A stretch of 64,000 nucleotides of DNA, taken from positions 1-64,000 of the forward strand of contig JAIRVZ010000092.1 of assembly GCA_031253625.1 (NCBI GenBank). The letters are read 5' to 3'. The position numbers were made by a program, and so were the translations under genes. This stretch comes from Dysgonamonadaceae bacterium (GTDB lineage Bacteria; Bacteroidota; Bacteroidia; Bacteroidales; Azobacteroidaceae). Of the stretch, positions 29,052 through 38,441 are shown in pieces. Numbering within the stretch: the stretch's first letter is position 1; every line of letters starts with the position of its first letter. Under the pieces are notes generated by a model, which saw only the letters and a program-made list of their open reading frames with translations, was not told the DNA's origin and searched no databases.

Positions 29052-30083
29052 ATGTTTTTACAAAAAAAATCCATCATATTCTTTCACCTTCCTTTGACCG
29101 GAATGTTTTTACTGTTAATTATGCAGTCTATCTGGCTGTATAGCAGTTATCAATTGGCATACAAACAATTTACTGCCGATATAGAAAGAGCATTTAAAGA
29201 TGCTCGTGAAAAAGAACAAACTTATCGTATTCCCATACACGATATTGTGGATCCGGGCGCTGTAACTATCGAAAGTTGCGGTACTGAAGAAATATTGATC
29301 ATCCGTAAATGTACATCAGATACAATTATTTATGATAATCTTTCAGGGATCTCTTTAGAAACATTCATCAATCAAGCCTTTTCTAAATTGCGGGAGGATA
29401 TTGTACCCTTGAATATTCATTGTTTGGCCGATTTGTTTGCCGGAGCACTTCATGATAAAAACATGCCGGTCACCTTTGTTATTGAGCGGTTTAACAAAAC
29501 GAGCGGTGAAGTATTTGAACATTCAGACTTGCAAATAACAAGTAAAGCGACTTATGTATTTTTTTCCGACATTTCGAAAACTGAAGCGTTTCGGGTAACC
29601 TTACATTTTTCTCCGGCAATCGTGTTTCGGCAAATAAGCGGTACGGTTTTCAGTACTTTCTGTATATTAATTGCTGTTATGTTATGTTTCGGAGTTATAT
29701 TATATTCCGTCAACCATACGGGAAAACAAAAAAAATCTTCCTCTTTCACAATCGCTCAAAATGAAAACAGTACTCCTATACAAAACAAAATATTCCAAAT
29801 CGGCAAATACGTTTTTGACCCTGATAAAAACGAATTACAATACTGCGATGAAATCATTCAACTTAACAAGAAAGAAAATGCAATTTTATTGGCATTATGT
29901 TCCCGGCAAGGCAGTATGGTAGAAAGGAATTCTTTATTGATTGACAATTGGGGAGATAACGGGATTATTTATTCCCGCAGCTTAGATACTTATATTACTA
30001 CATTGCGCAAATATCTGAAACAAGATTCTTCAATACAAATTGTAACAGTTAAAGGTGTAGGATATAAGCTTGCAGTCAATTGA
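29052..30083 (+). CDS. Membrane-bound winged-helix transcription regulator
   Basis: 343 residues: a membrane helix near the N-terminus (LPLTGMFLLLIMQSIWLYSS), an extracytoplasmic domain of about 150 residues, a second helix (VFSTFCILIAVMLCFGVILY), then a C-terminal OmpR/PhoB-type winged helix (FDPDKNELQYCDEIIQLNKK ... SLDTYITTLRKYL). The sensor half resembles that of membrane histidine kinases, but a DNA-binding domain replaces the kinase. That makes it a one-component, ToxR-like design known in Bacteroidales. Targets unknown. A bidirectional terminator follows. Confidence 0.8.
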   Translation: MFLQKKSIIFFHLPLTGMFLLLIMQSIWLYSSYQLAYKQFTADIERAFKDAREKEQTYRIPIHDIVDPGAVTIESCGTEEILIIRKCTSDTIIYDNLSGISLETFINQAFSKLREDIVPLNIHCLADLFAGALHDKNMPVTFVIERFNKTSGEVFEHSDLQITSKATYVFFSDISKTEAFRVTLHFSPAIVFRQISGTVFSTFCILIAVMLCFGVILYSVNHTGKQKKSSSFTIAQNENSTPIQNKIFQIGKYVFDPDKNELQYCDEIIQLNKKENAILLALCSRQGSMVERNSLLIDNWGDNGIIYSRSLDTYITTLRKYLKQDSSIQIVTVKGVGYKLAVN

Positions 30084-30088
30084 GGTTA

Positions 30089-30114
30089 GGTTTCTCACTA
30101 CGTTCGAAATGACG
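30089..30114 (+). repeat. CTCACTACGTTCG short repeat, copy A
   Basis: GGTTTCTCACTACGTTCGAA followed by ATGACG. It shares TCTCACTACGTTCGRAA-type sequence with 31198 and, inverted, with 49575. A dispersed intergenic repeat, here just after a stop codon. Confidence 0.6.
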
Positions 30115-30126
30115 TCGCAACAGATT

Positions 30127-30164
30127 AAAAAGAGGCTGTCTAAAAAGTTAGGCAGCCTCTTTTT
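30127..30164. terminator. Bidirectional intrinsic terminator
   Basis: AAAAAGAGGCTG and CAGCCTCTTTTT-type arms form a 12-bp stem around GTCTAAAAAGTTAGG-like loop sequence. It serves both the regulator gene and the convergent secreted-protein gene. Confidence 0.85.
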
Positions 30165-30181
30165 AAAACTACGAAAAAAGT

Positions 30182-31012
30182 TTATTTCATTGCTTTTACT
30201 GCTTTGCCATCACTCATCATCATGATGTAAGCACCTTTTTCAGGAGCAGCAGAAAGTTTTCTACCTAAAATGTCGAAATAAACACCGGTAGGAGTAGCAT
30301 CACCAACTTTGATAGCTTTATCACTTGATGGCGGCCAAAGATCATCTGGTGCTTTCCAGTTTACAAGTTGATTGCCTTCGCTGTCTTCAACAATAATTTG
30401 CAGCATGTAGAAAGCATTCCAACCGCCACCACCGCGGATACCAAGGCTACCTATATTATCACCGGGTGCATTGTCTTCCATTTTAAAGTTAACAACATGA
30501 GTATATACTCCGTCCAACTTATAACCTGTGTTGAAGAAATTAGCGGAAACACCTGCAGCAGGGATATTACCAGCTTCGGATACATCAATTGAGAATCTAC
30601 CGTGACCATTGCCACCGGTGCCATCGGTGGGATCACCGGGAGTACCTGCACCATTTACACCTTCACCAAACATACCGGCTACGAAAGGTTCGCCCCAGTT
30701 CGATCCATAGCCGTTGCTTGAAATCCAACGAACGCGCATTTGATTACCTGCACCGGTTGCCAAAAATGTGAATCTCAATGTGTATTCTCCATCTTTCACC
30801 GGAGTAAAAGCTGTAACATCATCATCATTTTGTGAAAATGGCCACACGCTGAAGTCGGCACCCAACATAATGTTTGCTCCGAACCAACCTGGGAGGTAGT
30901 TTTCATCATAAACATACACACCTTCAACTTCATCCGAAGGTTCCAAAAGAATTTGTGCAAAAGCACCAAAGCTCATAACAAGAGCTGCTAAAATAAGTAC
31001 AGTTTTTTTCAT
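30182..31012 (-). CDS. Secreted glycine-rich protein with a sorting-signal-like C-terminus
   Basis: 276 residues with a signal peptide (MKKTVLILAALVMSFGAFAQ). The body is acidic and glycine-rich (GVNGAGTPGDPTDGTGGNGH), with beta-type sequence. The last ~35 residues (GVYFDILGRKLSAAPEKGAY) resemble the C-terminal beta-domain seen on many Bacteroidales surface proteins, some exported by type IX secretion. No enzyme family recognised. It is a single-gene unit between two terminator-like hairpins. Confidence 0.65.
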   Translation of the reverse strand: MKKTVLILAALVMSFGAFAQILLEPSDEVEGVYVYDENYLPGWFGANIMLGADFSVWPFSQNDDDVTAFTPVKDGEYTLRFTFLATGAGNQMRVRWISSNGYGSNWGEPFVAGMFGEGVNGAGTPGDPTDGTGGNGHGRFSIDVSEAGNIPAAGVSANFFNTGYKLDGVYTHVVNFKMEDNAPGDNIGSLGIRGGGGWNAFYMLQIIVEDSEGNQLVNWKAPDDLWPPSSDKAIKVGDATPTGVYFDILGRKLSAAPEKGAYIMMMSDGKAVKAMK

Positions 31013-31156
31013 GACTAAAAAAAATTTTAATAATTAATAAAAATTAAGTTTTAAATTATCGCTACAAATGTACATAGACTATACTGAAAAAACAAATAAC
31101 CTTTGAGTAATTTTTTTCGTTTTTGTAACTAACATTTTCAAGAATGTTACAATTAT

Positions 31157-31185
31157 GTGAGTTCTCTCTTTTCGAGAGAACTCAC
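31157..31185. repeat. 12-bp perfect hairpin between EF-G2 and secreted-protein genes
   Basis: GTGAGTTCTCTC and GAGAGAACTCAC are exact reverse complements around TTTTC. The stem is strong but no T-run follows on the minus strand, so it may be an RNA-processing hairpin or a factor-assisted terminator of the EF-G2 transcript. Confidence 0.55.
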
Positions 31186-31197
31186 TGACGCATCTTG

Positions 31198-31220
31198 AGA
31201 TTCCTCACTACGTTCGGAAC
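31198..31220 (+). repeat. CTCACTACGTTCG short repeat, copy B
   Basis: GAGATTCCTCACTACGTTCG followed by GAAC, ending exactly at the EF-G2 stop codon. Same family as 30089 and 49575. Confidence 0.6.
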
Positions 31221-33383
31221 TTAGTCTTTCTCAGCCTCTTTTTGAGCCTCGTATTCTTTCAACAGTTTGTCTTGAACATCTGTCGGAACGAGTTCGTAAG
31301 CTGCGAATTTCATATTGAAAGAGGCACGACCTCCGGTAAGAGAACTCAAAGAAGTCGAGTAGTTACTCATTTCTTTCAAAGGAACCTTAGCCATCAGTTT
31401 TTCGTAACCTTTTTCAGACGACATACCCATAATCATGGCGCGACGACCTTGCAAGTCACCCATCACGTCTCCCATATAATCGGCAGGAAGTGATACTTCA
31501 ACATCGTAAATCGGCTCCAATACTTTAGGACCTGCATTTTTGAATGCTTCGCTGAATGCGTTACGTCCGGCCAACATGAATGAGATTTCGTTTGAGTCTA
31601 CCGGGTGCATTTTACCGTCGTAGACGATTACACGCACGTCGCGAGCATAAGAACCGGTCAAAGGACCTTGCTCTATACGTCCCATGATACCTTTCAATAT
31701 GGCAGGTAAGAAACGGGCATCGATAGAACCTCCTACGATACTGTTCACGAATACAAGTTTTCCGCCCCAATCGAGGTTAATTTCTTGTACATCACGTGCT
31801 TGTATTTTGAATTCTTGTCCGTTGAATCTGTATATTTCTGGCATCGGCATACCTTCTTGGTAAGGCTCAACGATTAAGTGAACTTCACCGAATTGTCCGG
31901 CACCACCTGATTGTTTTTTGTGGCGATAATCTGCACGAGCAGCTTTTGTGATGGTTTCCCGGTAAGGAATCTTCGGTTCGAGGAATTCGATAAGCAGTTT
32001 ATCGTTATTTTCAATTCTCCATTTCAACGTTTTGAGGTGGAATTCTCCTTGTCCCGAAACAATCATTTGTTTCAACTCTTTCGATTGTTCTACGAGCCAT
32101 GTTGGGTCTTCGGCACGCATACGGGTAAGGATTTCACTCAATTTTTCAGCGTCAGCCTCGTTGGCGGCTTTAATAGCTCTGCGGTATTTCGGATTCGGGT
32201 ATTTGATAAAATCAAATTTATTATCCACGCTTTTTCCATTCAAAGTGTGACCTGTGTTCACATCTTTCAATTTAACAGTTGCACCTATATCTCCGGCTTT
32301 CAGTTCTTCGACTTCCATACGGTTTTGTCCGGCAACCACAAATAATTGAGAAATACGTTCTTTCGAACCTCTGTCTTCATTCAACATATCATCTCCCGAT
32401 TTAACGGTTCCCGACATTACTTTGAAATAAGAAACGCGACCGATATGAGGTTCTACGGTTGTTTTGAATATAAACATGCTTGTCGGTGCACTTGAATCCG
32501 GTTTGATTTCTTTTCCTTCGGTATTTTTGTAAGGTTCCATTTTGCAAATGCAAGGAACAATATCTCCAAGAACTCCTAATGCACGGTCTACACCCATGTT
32601 GTGTCCTGCGCTTACGCACAATACCGGGAATATGCCTCTCTCAACTAAGCCTTTACTAATACCTTCACGCATTTCTTCTTCGGTAAGAGAGCCATCGTTG
32701 AAGAATTTTTCCATCAAAGCCTCATCGCTTTCTGCAGCAGCTTCTATCAATGCTTGTTGGTATTCTTCCGCTTTAGCCTGTTCTCCTGCCGGGATGTCAA
32801 GTACTTCGGCAGTTCCACCTTCAGATTTCCACTTGTACATTTTCATTGCCAATACATCAATAACAGCATTGAAAGCTGCTCCGGTAGCAACAGGATATTG
32901 GATAGGCACTACTTTCGTACCAAAAGTTTCTTTTAATTGAGTTACAACATTATCGTAGTCACACTTGTCATGTTCAAGTTGGTTAATCATAAAGATTACC
33001 GGCTTGTTGAATTGTTCGGCATACCGGAACATATTGATAGTACCTACTTCAATTCCATACTGTCCATTGATAAGCATAAGGGAAGTATCGGTAACATTCA
33101 TTGCCGAAACAGCGCCGCCGACAAAGTCGTCCGAACCCGGACAGTCAATAAAATTGAGCTTGCGTCCTTTCCACTCTACGCTGAAAATGGTTGAAAACAC
33201 CGAATAACCATACTCTTTTTCTACCGGAAAATAGTCGCTAACTGTGTTTCCGTTATCTACACTTCCTCTGCGTTTTATGATCCCACCCTCGAAAAGCATT
33301 GCTTCCGCGAGAGTGGTTTTCCCTGAGCCGGAACTACCGATAATAGCGATGTTCCTAATTTCATCTGTTTGATAAACTTTCAT
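31221..33383 (-). CDS. fusA2: EF-G paralogue (EF-G2) with degenerate GTPase motifs
   Basis: 720 residues with the full EF-G domain order. The GTPase motifs depart from canonical EF-G: G1 is GSSGSGKTT (GHIDAGKTT normally), G3 is DCPGSDDF (DTPGHVDF; the catalytic His is Ser), G4 is NQLE (NKxD) and the switch I ERGITI is EYGYSV. From memory, a Bacteroides EF-G2 of this type supports translation without hydrolysing GTP and helps gut colonisation; this protein has the expected changes. It is monocistronic. Confidence 0.88.
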   Translation of the reverse strand: MKVYQTDEIRNIAIIGSSGSGKTTLAEAMLFEGGIIKRRGSVDNGNTVSDYFPVEKEYGYSVFSTIFSVEWKGRKLNFIDCPGSDDFVGGAVSAMNVTDTSLMLINGQYGIEVGTINMFRYAEQFNKPVIFMINQLEHDKCDYDNVVTQLKETFGTKVVPIQYPVATGAAFNAVIDVLAMKMYKWKSEGGTAEVLDIPAGEQAKAEEYQQALIEAAAESDEALMEKFFNDGSLTEEEMREGISKGLVERGIFPVLCVSAGHNMGVDRALGVLGDIVPCICKMEPYKNTEGKEIKPDSSAPTSMFIFKTTVEPHIGRVSYFKVMSGTVKSGDDMLNEDRGSKERISQLFVVAGQNRMEVEELKAGDIGATVKLKDVNTGHTLNGKSVDNKFDFIKYPNPKYRRAIKAANEADAEKLSEILTRMRAEDPTWLVEQSKELKQMIVSGQGEFHLKTLKWRIENNDKLLIEFLEPKIPYRETITKAARADYRHKKQSGGAGQFGEVHLIVEPYQEGMPMPEIYRFNGQEFKIQARDVQEINLDWGGKLVFVNSIVGGSIDARFLPAILKGIMGRIEQGPLTGSYARDVRVIVYDGKMHPVDSNEISFMLAGRNAFSEAFKNAGPKVLEPIYDVEVSLPADYMGDVMGDLQGRRAMIMGMSSEKGYEKLMAKVPLKEMSNYSTSLSSLTGGRASFNMKFAAYELVPTDVQDKLLKEYEAQKEAEKD

Positions 33384-33542
33384 TGATATTTATATTTAAA
33401 ATTAATAATTTATAAAAGTGCCGCGCAAGATAGGAATAATTGTTTTAAAAAGCAATTTTGCATATTATATTATTAAACATACATTAGGATAAATCTAAAA
33501 AAAATCTTACCTTAGCAGTTGATAAACTAACTTATCGACACA

Positions 33543-35342
33543 ATGACACATAAATATAACTGCCTGCTTAGATATTTAAGTTTTCTGTTCGTTTGCTTTG
33601 TCTATTTGACAACCATTTACGGTCAAAACAGCGATTTCCGACATAAAAAAGATTCACTCCTAAAAGCAATTGCATCAACACAAGGCGAGGAAAAATTAAA
33701 ACTGTACCGCAATATAGGAAATAAATTAGAAGAAAGCATGGATTTCTCAGACGAAGAAGTCGATTTAATGCTACAATACACAAGCGACTTTATCCGCGAA
33801 GCACGCAAACAACAAAATAAAAAATACGAATGTGATGCATACGAAGCAGAACTTCGTAATTTGTATAATTTCTCAAGAATAGATGAATTTGAGCGAAAAG
33901 CAAACGAATATCTACTTTTCTGTAAAAAAAATGGTTTTCAGAGAAATTACTATTATGTCTATTCATTTTTATTGTCAACATCCAATTTGAATGGGATAGA
34001 AGGAATCAAAAAAATGTATGAGGAAGCGAAACAAGAAAATTGTTTATATGGAATAGCTGAAGCCTCCGTAAAAATAGCATCGTTATATTATGAAGAAAAA
34101 CGTTTTGATGAAGCCGAGAAATACTTTCGAGAAACCATAACCAATGCTTCAAAATTGATTAAAGAAAACCCCAACGAAGTGGTTAATTATTACTTAATAT
34201 CGAACGGATACGACGGATTGATAGAATCTTTGCTCGCTCAAAAGAAAATCAACAATTGTACTTCCTTAATGTCTGATTGGAAAAAATACGCGATTGATTT
34301 TGAAAAAACTTTCAATATTCCTTACCCTTATTTAACATATTACTATAAGGCTTGTGCCGCCATTTGCATCAAAAAAGAAAAATATGACGAAGCCGAGTTA
34401 TATTGTGATTCCATGAAATTATTAACAACATCTCACATAGAAGAAGGTTTTATATGGGATCTCAAAGCTACTATTTGTGAGAAACGCGGGGAGTATGAAT
34501 GTGCCATCGACTGGCTTAATAAAAGCATTGAATACAACACTAATGTCGGACAATTAACTTATACGGTTGGCTTATTAAATCAAAAGGCACGCATATTAAG
34601 TGAAATGGGACGTGCAAAAGAATCGTATTCGGTTTCTGACAGTGCATTTCAACTCAACGACTCTCTCCGCTTGGCACAAAACAACCTCCAACTCGACGAA
34701 GTGCGCACTCGATATGAGGTTGATAAATACATTGCCGAAAAAGAACACAATTTCAACTATCTCCTTTTTGCCATCAGTGGCTGCATCCTGTTGGCAATCG
34801 CTCTTGGAATATGGATATATCTTAATCGAAAAATTAGCAAAAAGAATCGCACATTAGCGCAACAAATCAAAGAATTGACTACCCAACATGAAGAGCAAAT
34901 CAATGAAATGCTTACAAAAACCTCATTTTTACCTCATTCTCTTAACGAAACAACCTCAGTAGCCGACAGCGACCTATGTATCGAAAGCCGCATAGATAAA
35001 TTGTGTATCACTATCCGCGACTTTTTGTTCAAAGATAAAATTTACCGTAACTCTAACATTACTCAAGAGACTGTGATTAAAACGTTAGGCACAAACAAAG
35101 ATATATTTTCCAAAGCCTTTAATTCATGCTTCAAAATGCGATTCAAAGATTACGTCAACTTCCTTCGCATGAAAGATGCCATACACTTGCTCGAACATTC
35201 CGACTTGTCGATAGAAGAAATTTCCGAGTTGGCAGGATTTGGAACTGTGCAAACTTTCAGAAGGCAATTTAACGAAGAGTACAACATGGCTCCAAAAGAT
35301 TATAGGAGTTCGATTAAAAAGAATAATAATTTACCGCTATAA
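33543..35342 (+). CDS. TPR membrane protein with AraC-type DNA-binding domain
   Basis: 599 residues: signal peptide (ending TTIYGQ), helical TPR-like repeats (for example FDEAEKYFRETI and GEYECAIDWLNKSIEYNT), one membrane helix (YLLFAISGCILLAIALGIWI), a short coiled coil and a C-terminal AraC/XylS helix-turn-helix (LEHSDLSIEEISELAGFGTV, QTFRRQFNEEYNMAPKDYR). It places a periplasmic TPR sensor and a cytoplasmic DNA-binding domain on one chain. Such one-component regulators are common in Bacteroidales. The neighbouring FISUMP lipoprotein may be a target. Confidence 0.85.
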   Translation: MTHKYNCLLRYLSFLFVCFVYLTTIYGQNSDFRHKKDSLLKAIASTQGEEKLKLYRNIGNKLEESMDFSDEEVDLMLQYTSDFIREARKQQNKKYECDAYEAELRNLYNFSRIDEFERKANEYLLFCKKNGFQRNYYYVYSFLLSTSNLNGIEGIKKMYEEAKQENCLYGIAEASVKIASLYYEEKRFDEAEKYFRETITNASKLIKENPNEVVNYYLISNGYDGLIESLLAQKKINNCTSLMSDWKKYAIDFEKTFNIPYPYLTYYYKACAAICIKKEKYDEAELYCDSMKLLTTSHIEEGFIWDLKATICEKRGEYECAIDWLNKSIEYNTNVGQLTYTVGLLNQKARILSEMGRAKESYSVSDSAFQLNDSLRLAQNNLQLDEVRTRYEVDKYIAEKEHNFNYLLFAISGCILLAIALGIWIYLNRKISKKNRTLAQQIKELTTQHEEQINEMLTKTSFLPHSLNETTSVADSDLCIESRIDKLCITIRDFLFKDKIYRNSNITQETVIKTLGTNKDIFSKAFNSCFKMRFKDYVNFLRMKDAIHLLEHSDLSIEEISELAGFGTVQTFRRQFNEEYNMAPKDYRSSIKKNNNLPL

Positions 35343-35615
35343 CTTGCTAATTTTCAACACAACGTCAAAATGTTCTTTTTTTTGGCAGTTTTGTTCCATT
35401 GTTTTTCTCCCTATCTTTTACTTTTGCTACCGTTTCCGGCAATCCTTTATCTTATATGATGTGTGTCCAGTTTGTGAAAACAAGACAAGCAGGTCTTTTG
35501 TGAAAAAAGGCTCCTTATGTTTCGGGTTTCCCGAGTTATCTTAAATTATTGTGTATGTATCTAAGGATAAAGGAGGTCGGAATAATAATGTATTCATTTT
35601 TTAATTTTATTGTTT

Positions 35616-36947
35616 ATGTCAAAAACGTATTTATTCAGAATTTGGTTATTCATTACCTTAGGTTTTGTAGCCATCACATTCACATCTTGTGACGAAAGTT
35701 ATCCCTACGAAAACCCATACAACCCAAACAATCCAAATAATGTAACAGGTGTAGTAATCAATGGTGTAGAATGGGCAACTTGTAATGTTAATACTCCCGG
35801 TACTTTCGCTGCTAAACCCGAAGATTTCGGACTGTTTTACCAATGGAATCTCAAAAAAGCGTGGCCGGTTAGCGGAGATATAACGGGTTGGAATACAATT
35901 GCGCCAGGAGGCTCCACTTGGGAAAAAGACAACGACCCCAGTCCTGCAGGTTGGCATGTACCGACTTTTGATGAAATTAGTTCATTGTTAGACACCGAAA
36001 ACGTAACAAATGAATGGGTAACTCAAAAAGGCGTAACCGGAAGTCGCTTTACCGACAAAGCTACCGGCAACTCCATTTTTCTACCTGCCGCAGGATGGCG
36101 ATACCATAATGTCGGTACGTTCATTTATGCAGGTATGAGTGGTAACTACTGGAGCAGTTCTACTTTTGACTTTGACGATCCTGATATTGTTGATGCGTAC
36201 TATCTTGGGTTCTCCAATTTTGATGGTATAGATCTTGGCTACGGTCTTGGGGATCTTGGCTACAGCTGTGATGTGGACTTCTGTGAGCGTATCTGTGGCT
36301 ATTGCGTTCGCAGTGTTCGTGATACTAAAGTCGACCAAACAGATACAGATACAGATGCAATAGTAAAAGTAGTAAACGTAGAAATCAATGGCATAAAATG
36401 GGCAACTCACAACTTGAATACTACCGGTACTTTCACTAATAAACCTGAAGATTTTGGAATGCTTTACCAATGGAACCGTAAAAAAGGATGGCCTGCTACT
36501 CGTGACGATATAGTTGGTTGGGATGATAGTACACCCGAAGGCGTAACATGGGAAACCGTTAATGACCCTTGCCCGGCTGGTTATCGCGTTCCGACTCATG
36601 AAGAAATAAAAACTTTGTTTGAAATCGAAAAAGTAACAGCCGAAGCTGCTATCCTAGAAGGTGTAACAGGTATAAAATTTACCGATATTACTACTAAAAA
36701 CTCCATCTTCTTCCCTGCGGCTGGTTATCGCTCCGGAAATACGTGGTTCGACTCTACCTATAGAATAAATCGCAACTACAACTACCACGGTGCTTATTGG
36801 AGTAGTACGGAATATGAATATGATAGAATCAGCGCGTACGGTTTTTACTTCTCTTTCAATTATATGGGCACCGCGCTCGATTATGTGAACAAGGACAGCG
36901 ATGAATTCAAGAAGGTCGCGAGATCTATCCGTCCAGTGGCAGAATAA
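35616..36947 (+). CDS. FISUMP lipoprotein with two repeated domains
   Basis: 443 residues from the ATG at 35616. A lipoprotein signal (FVAITFTSCDESYPYENPYN) is followed by two tandem copies of the Fibrobacter succinogenes major paralogous domain. Each starts V.INGVEWATCNVNTPGTFA-like (copies near residues 50 and 260) and contains LFYQWN.KK.WP, PAGW.VPT.DEI and FLPAAG. It is probably surface exposed. The fold is widespread in Bacteroidetes; function unknown. A terminator hairpin follows. Confidence 0.88.
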   Translation: MSKTYLFRIWLFITLGFVAITFTSCDESYPYENPYNPNNPNNVTGVVINGVEWATCNVNTPGTFAAKPEDFGLFYQWNLKKAWPVSGDITGWNTIAPGGSTWEKDNDPSPAGWHVPTFDEISSLLDTENVTNEWVTQKGVTGSRFTDKATGNSIFLPAAGWRYHNVGTFIYAGMSGNYWSSSTFDFDDPDIVDAYYLGFSNFDGIDLGYGLGDLGYSCDVDFCERICGYCVRSVRDTKVDQTDTDTDAIVKVVNVEINGIKWATHNLNTTGTFTNKPEDFGMLYQWNRKKGWPATRDDIVGWDDSTPEGVTWETVNDPCPAGYRVPTHEEIKTLFEIEKVTAEAAILEGVTGIKFTDITTKNSIFFPAAGYRSGNTWFDSTYRINRNYNYHGAYWSSTEYEYDRISAYGFYFSFNYMGTALDYVNKDSDEFKKVARSIRPVAE

Positions 36948-36970
36948 GTGTATTCACTAAGGATAAAAGA

Positions 36971-37014
36971 AGTCAATCTCAACCAATTCATTTTTGAACT
37001 GGTTTGGATTGACT
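36971..37014. terminator. Terminator-like hairpin after the FISUMP gene
   Basis: AGTCAATC ... AACCA.TTC pairs with GAA.TGGTT ... GATTGACT around ATTTTT, followed by CTTTAATAAAT. An imperfect stem of about 15 bp between convergent genes. Confidence 0.55.
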
Positions 37015-37046
37015 CTTTAATAAATGTCCCGAAAAAGATAATGTGA

Positions 37047-38381
37047 TTAAATAACCCCTTGCGCCATCATGGCTTTCGCCACTTTCATAAAGCCGGCAAC
37101 ATTGGCACCTTTCACATAATTAACATATCCGTTGGCTTGTTTGCCATAAGTAACACATGCATCATGGATGTTATTCATGATTTGGTGTAATTTAGCATCA
37201 ACCTCTTCGGAAGTCCAAGAAATGTGCATAGCGTTTTGTGTCATTTCCAAACCAGAAGTAGCAACACCACCGGCGTTAACCGCTTTACCCGGACCGAACA
37301 TTACTTCGTTTTCAATGAAGAAATCGACAGCTTCGGCAGTACAGCCCATATTTGAAATTTCTGCAACAACAGTTACCTTATTGTTTACGAGATTTTTTGC
37401 ATCTTCCAGATTTAATTCATTTTGGATCGCACAAGGCAAAGCGATGTCGACTTTTTGCTGCCAAGGTCTTTTTCCGGGGAAAAATTCAACGCCATATTTT
37501 TCGGCATAAGGAGCCACAATATCTTCTCCCGAATTACGCAATTCGAGCATATAATCGATTTTTTCTCCTGAAACTCCATTCGGATCGTAAACATATCCAT
37601 CGGGGCCAGAGATAGTAACGACTTTGGCTCCCAGTTCAACAGCTTTGAGAGCAGCTCCCCAAGCTACATTGCCAAATCCGGAAATGGCAACCGTTTTTCC
37701 TTTGATGTCGATGCCTTTATTTTTCAACATTTGATGTACAAAATACAATCCTCCGAATCCGGTGGCTTCAGGACGGATTAACGAGCCGCCAAAGTCTAAG
37801 CCTTTCCCTGTGAATGTTCCGGTATTTTCACGTGCTAATTTTTTGTACATGCCATACATATAACCGACTTCGCGAGCGCCTACTCCTATATCGCCTGCCG
37901 GGACATCGGTATCGGGGCCGAGATGTCTCCACAATTCCAACATGAAAGATTGAGAGAAACGCATGATCTCGGCATCAGATTTTCCTTTGGGACTAAAATC
38001 TGAACCTCCTTTTCCACCACCCATAGGCAAGGTAGTTAGTGCATTTTTAAAAGTTTGTTCAAATCCCAAAAATTTCAATCCCGAAAGATTTACCGAGGCA
38101 TGGAATCTGATTCCTCCTTTGTATGGACCGATGGCATTGTTGAATTGTACGCGGTAACCGATATTCACTTGCACTTTTCCTTTGTCGTCTACCCAAGGAA
38201 CTTTAAAAGTAAATACACGGTCGGGCTCAACCAAACGCTCAATAATACTTGCCTTTTCAAATTCGGGATGTTGATTATAGACATCTTCAATAGAGATGAG
38301 TACTTCTTTAACTGCTTGTAGGAATTCGAGTTCGCCCGGATGCCGAGCTTCAAGAGCTGATAAAATCTGTTCTGTTTTCAT
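37047..38381 (-). CDS. gdhA: NADP-type glutamate dehydrogenase
   Basis: 444 residues of hexameric GDH: NAIGPYKGGIRFHASVNLSG, catalytic Lys in LPMGGGKGGSDF, VPAGDIGVGAREVGYM and the dinucleotide-binding GFGNVAWGAALKAVELGA. It makes glutamate from 2-oxoglutarate and ammonium, the main assimilation route in many Bacteroidales. Length and motifs are normal; coenzyme preference is inferred from overall similarity to the NADP branch. Confidence 0.95.
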   Translation of the reverse strand: MKTEQILSALEARHPGELEFLQAVKEVLISIEDVYNQHPEFEKASIIERLVEPDRVFTFKVPWVDDKGKVQVNIGYRVQFNNAIGPYKGGIRFHASVNLSGLKFLGFEQTFKNALTTLPMGGGKGGSDFSPKGKSDAEIMRFSQSFMLELWRHLGPDTDVPAGDIGVGAREVGYMYGMYKKLARENTGTFTGKGLDFGGSLIRPEATGFGGLYFVHQMLKNKGIDIKGKTVAISGFGNVAWGAALKAVELGAKVVTISGPDGYVYDPNGVSGEKIDYMLELRNSGEDIVAPYAEKYGVEFFPGKRPWQQKVDIALPCAIQNELNLEDAKNLVNNKVTVVAEISNMGCTAEAVDFFIENEVMFGPGKAVNAGGVATSGLEMTQNAMHISWTSEEVDAKLHQIMNNIHDACVTYGKQANGYVNYVKGANVAGFMKVAKAMMAQGVI

Positions 38382-38441
38382 ATTGATTGATATTAGGATT
38401 TAATTTTGCAAACATATAGAAGTTTTCCCTGTAAAAGAAAT

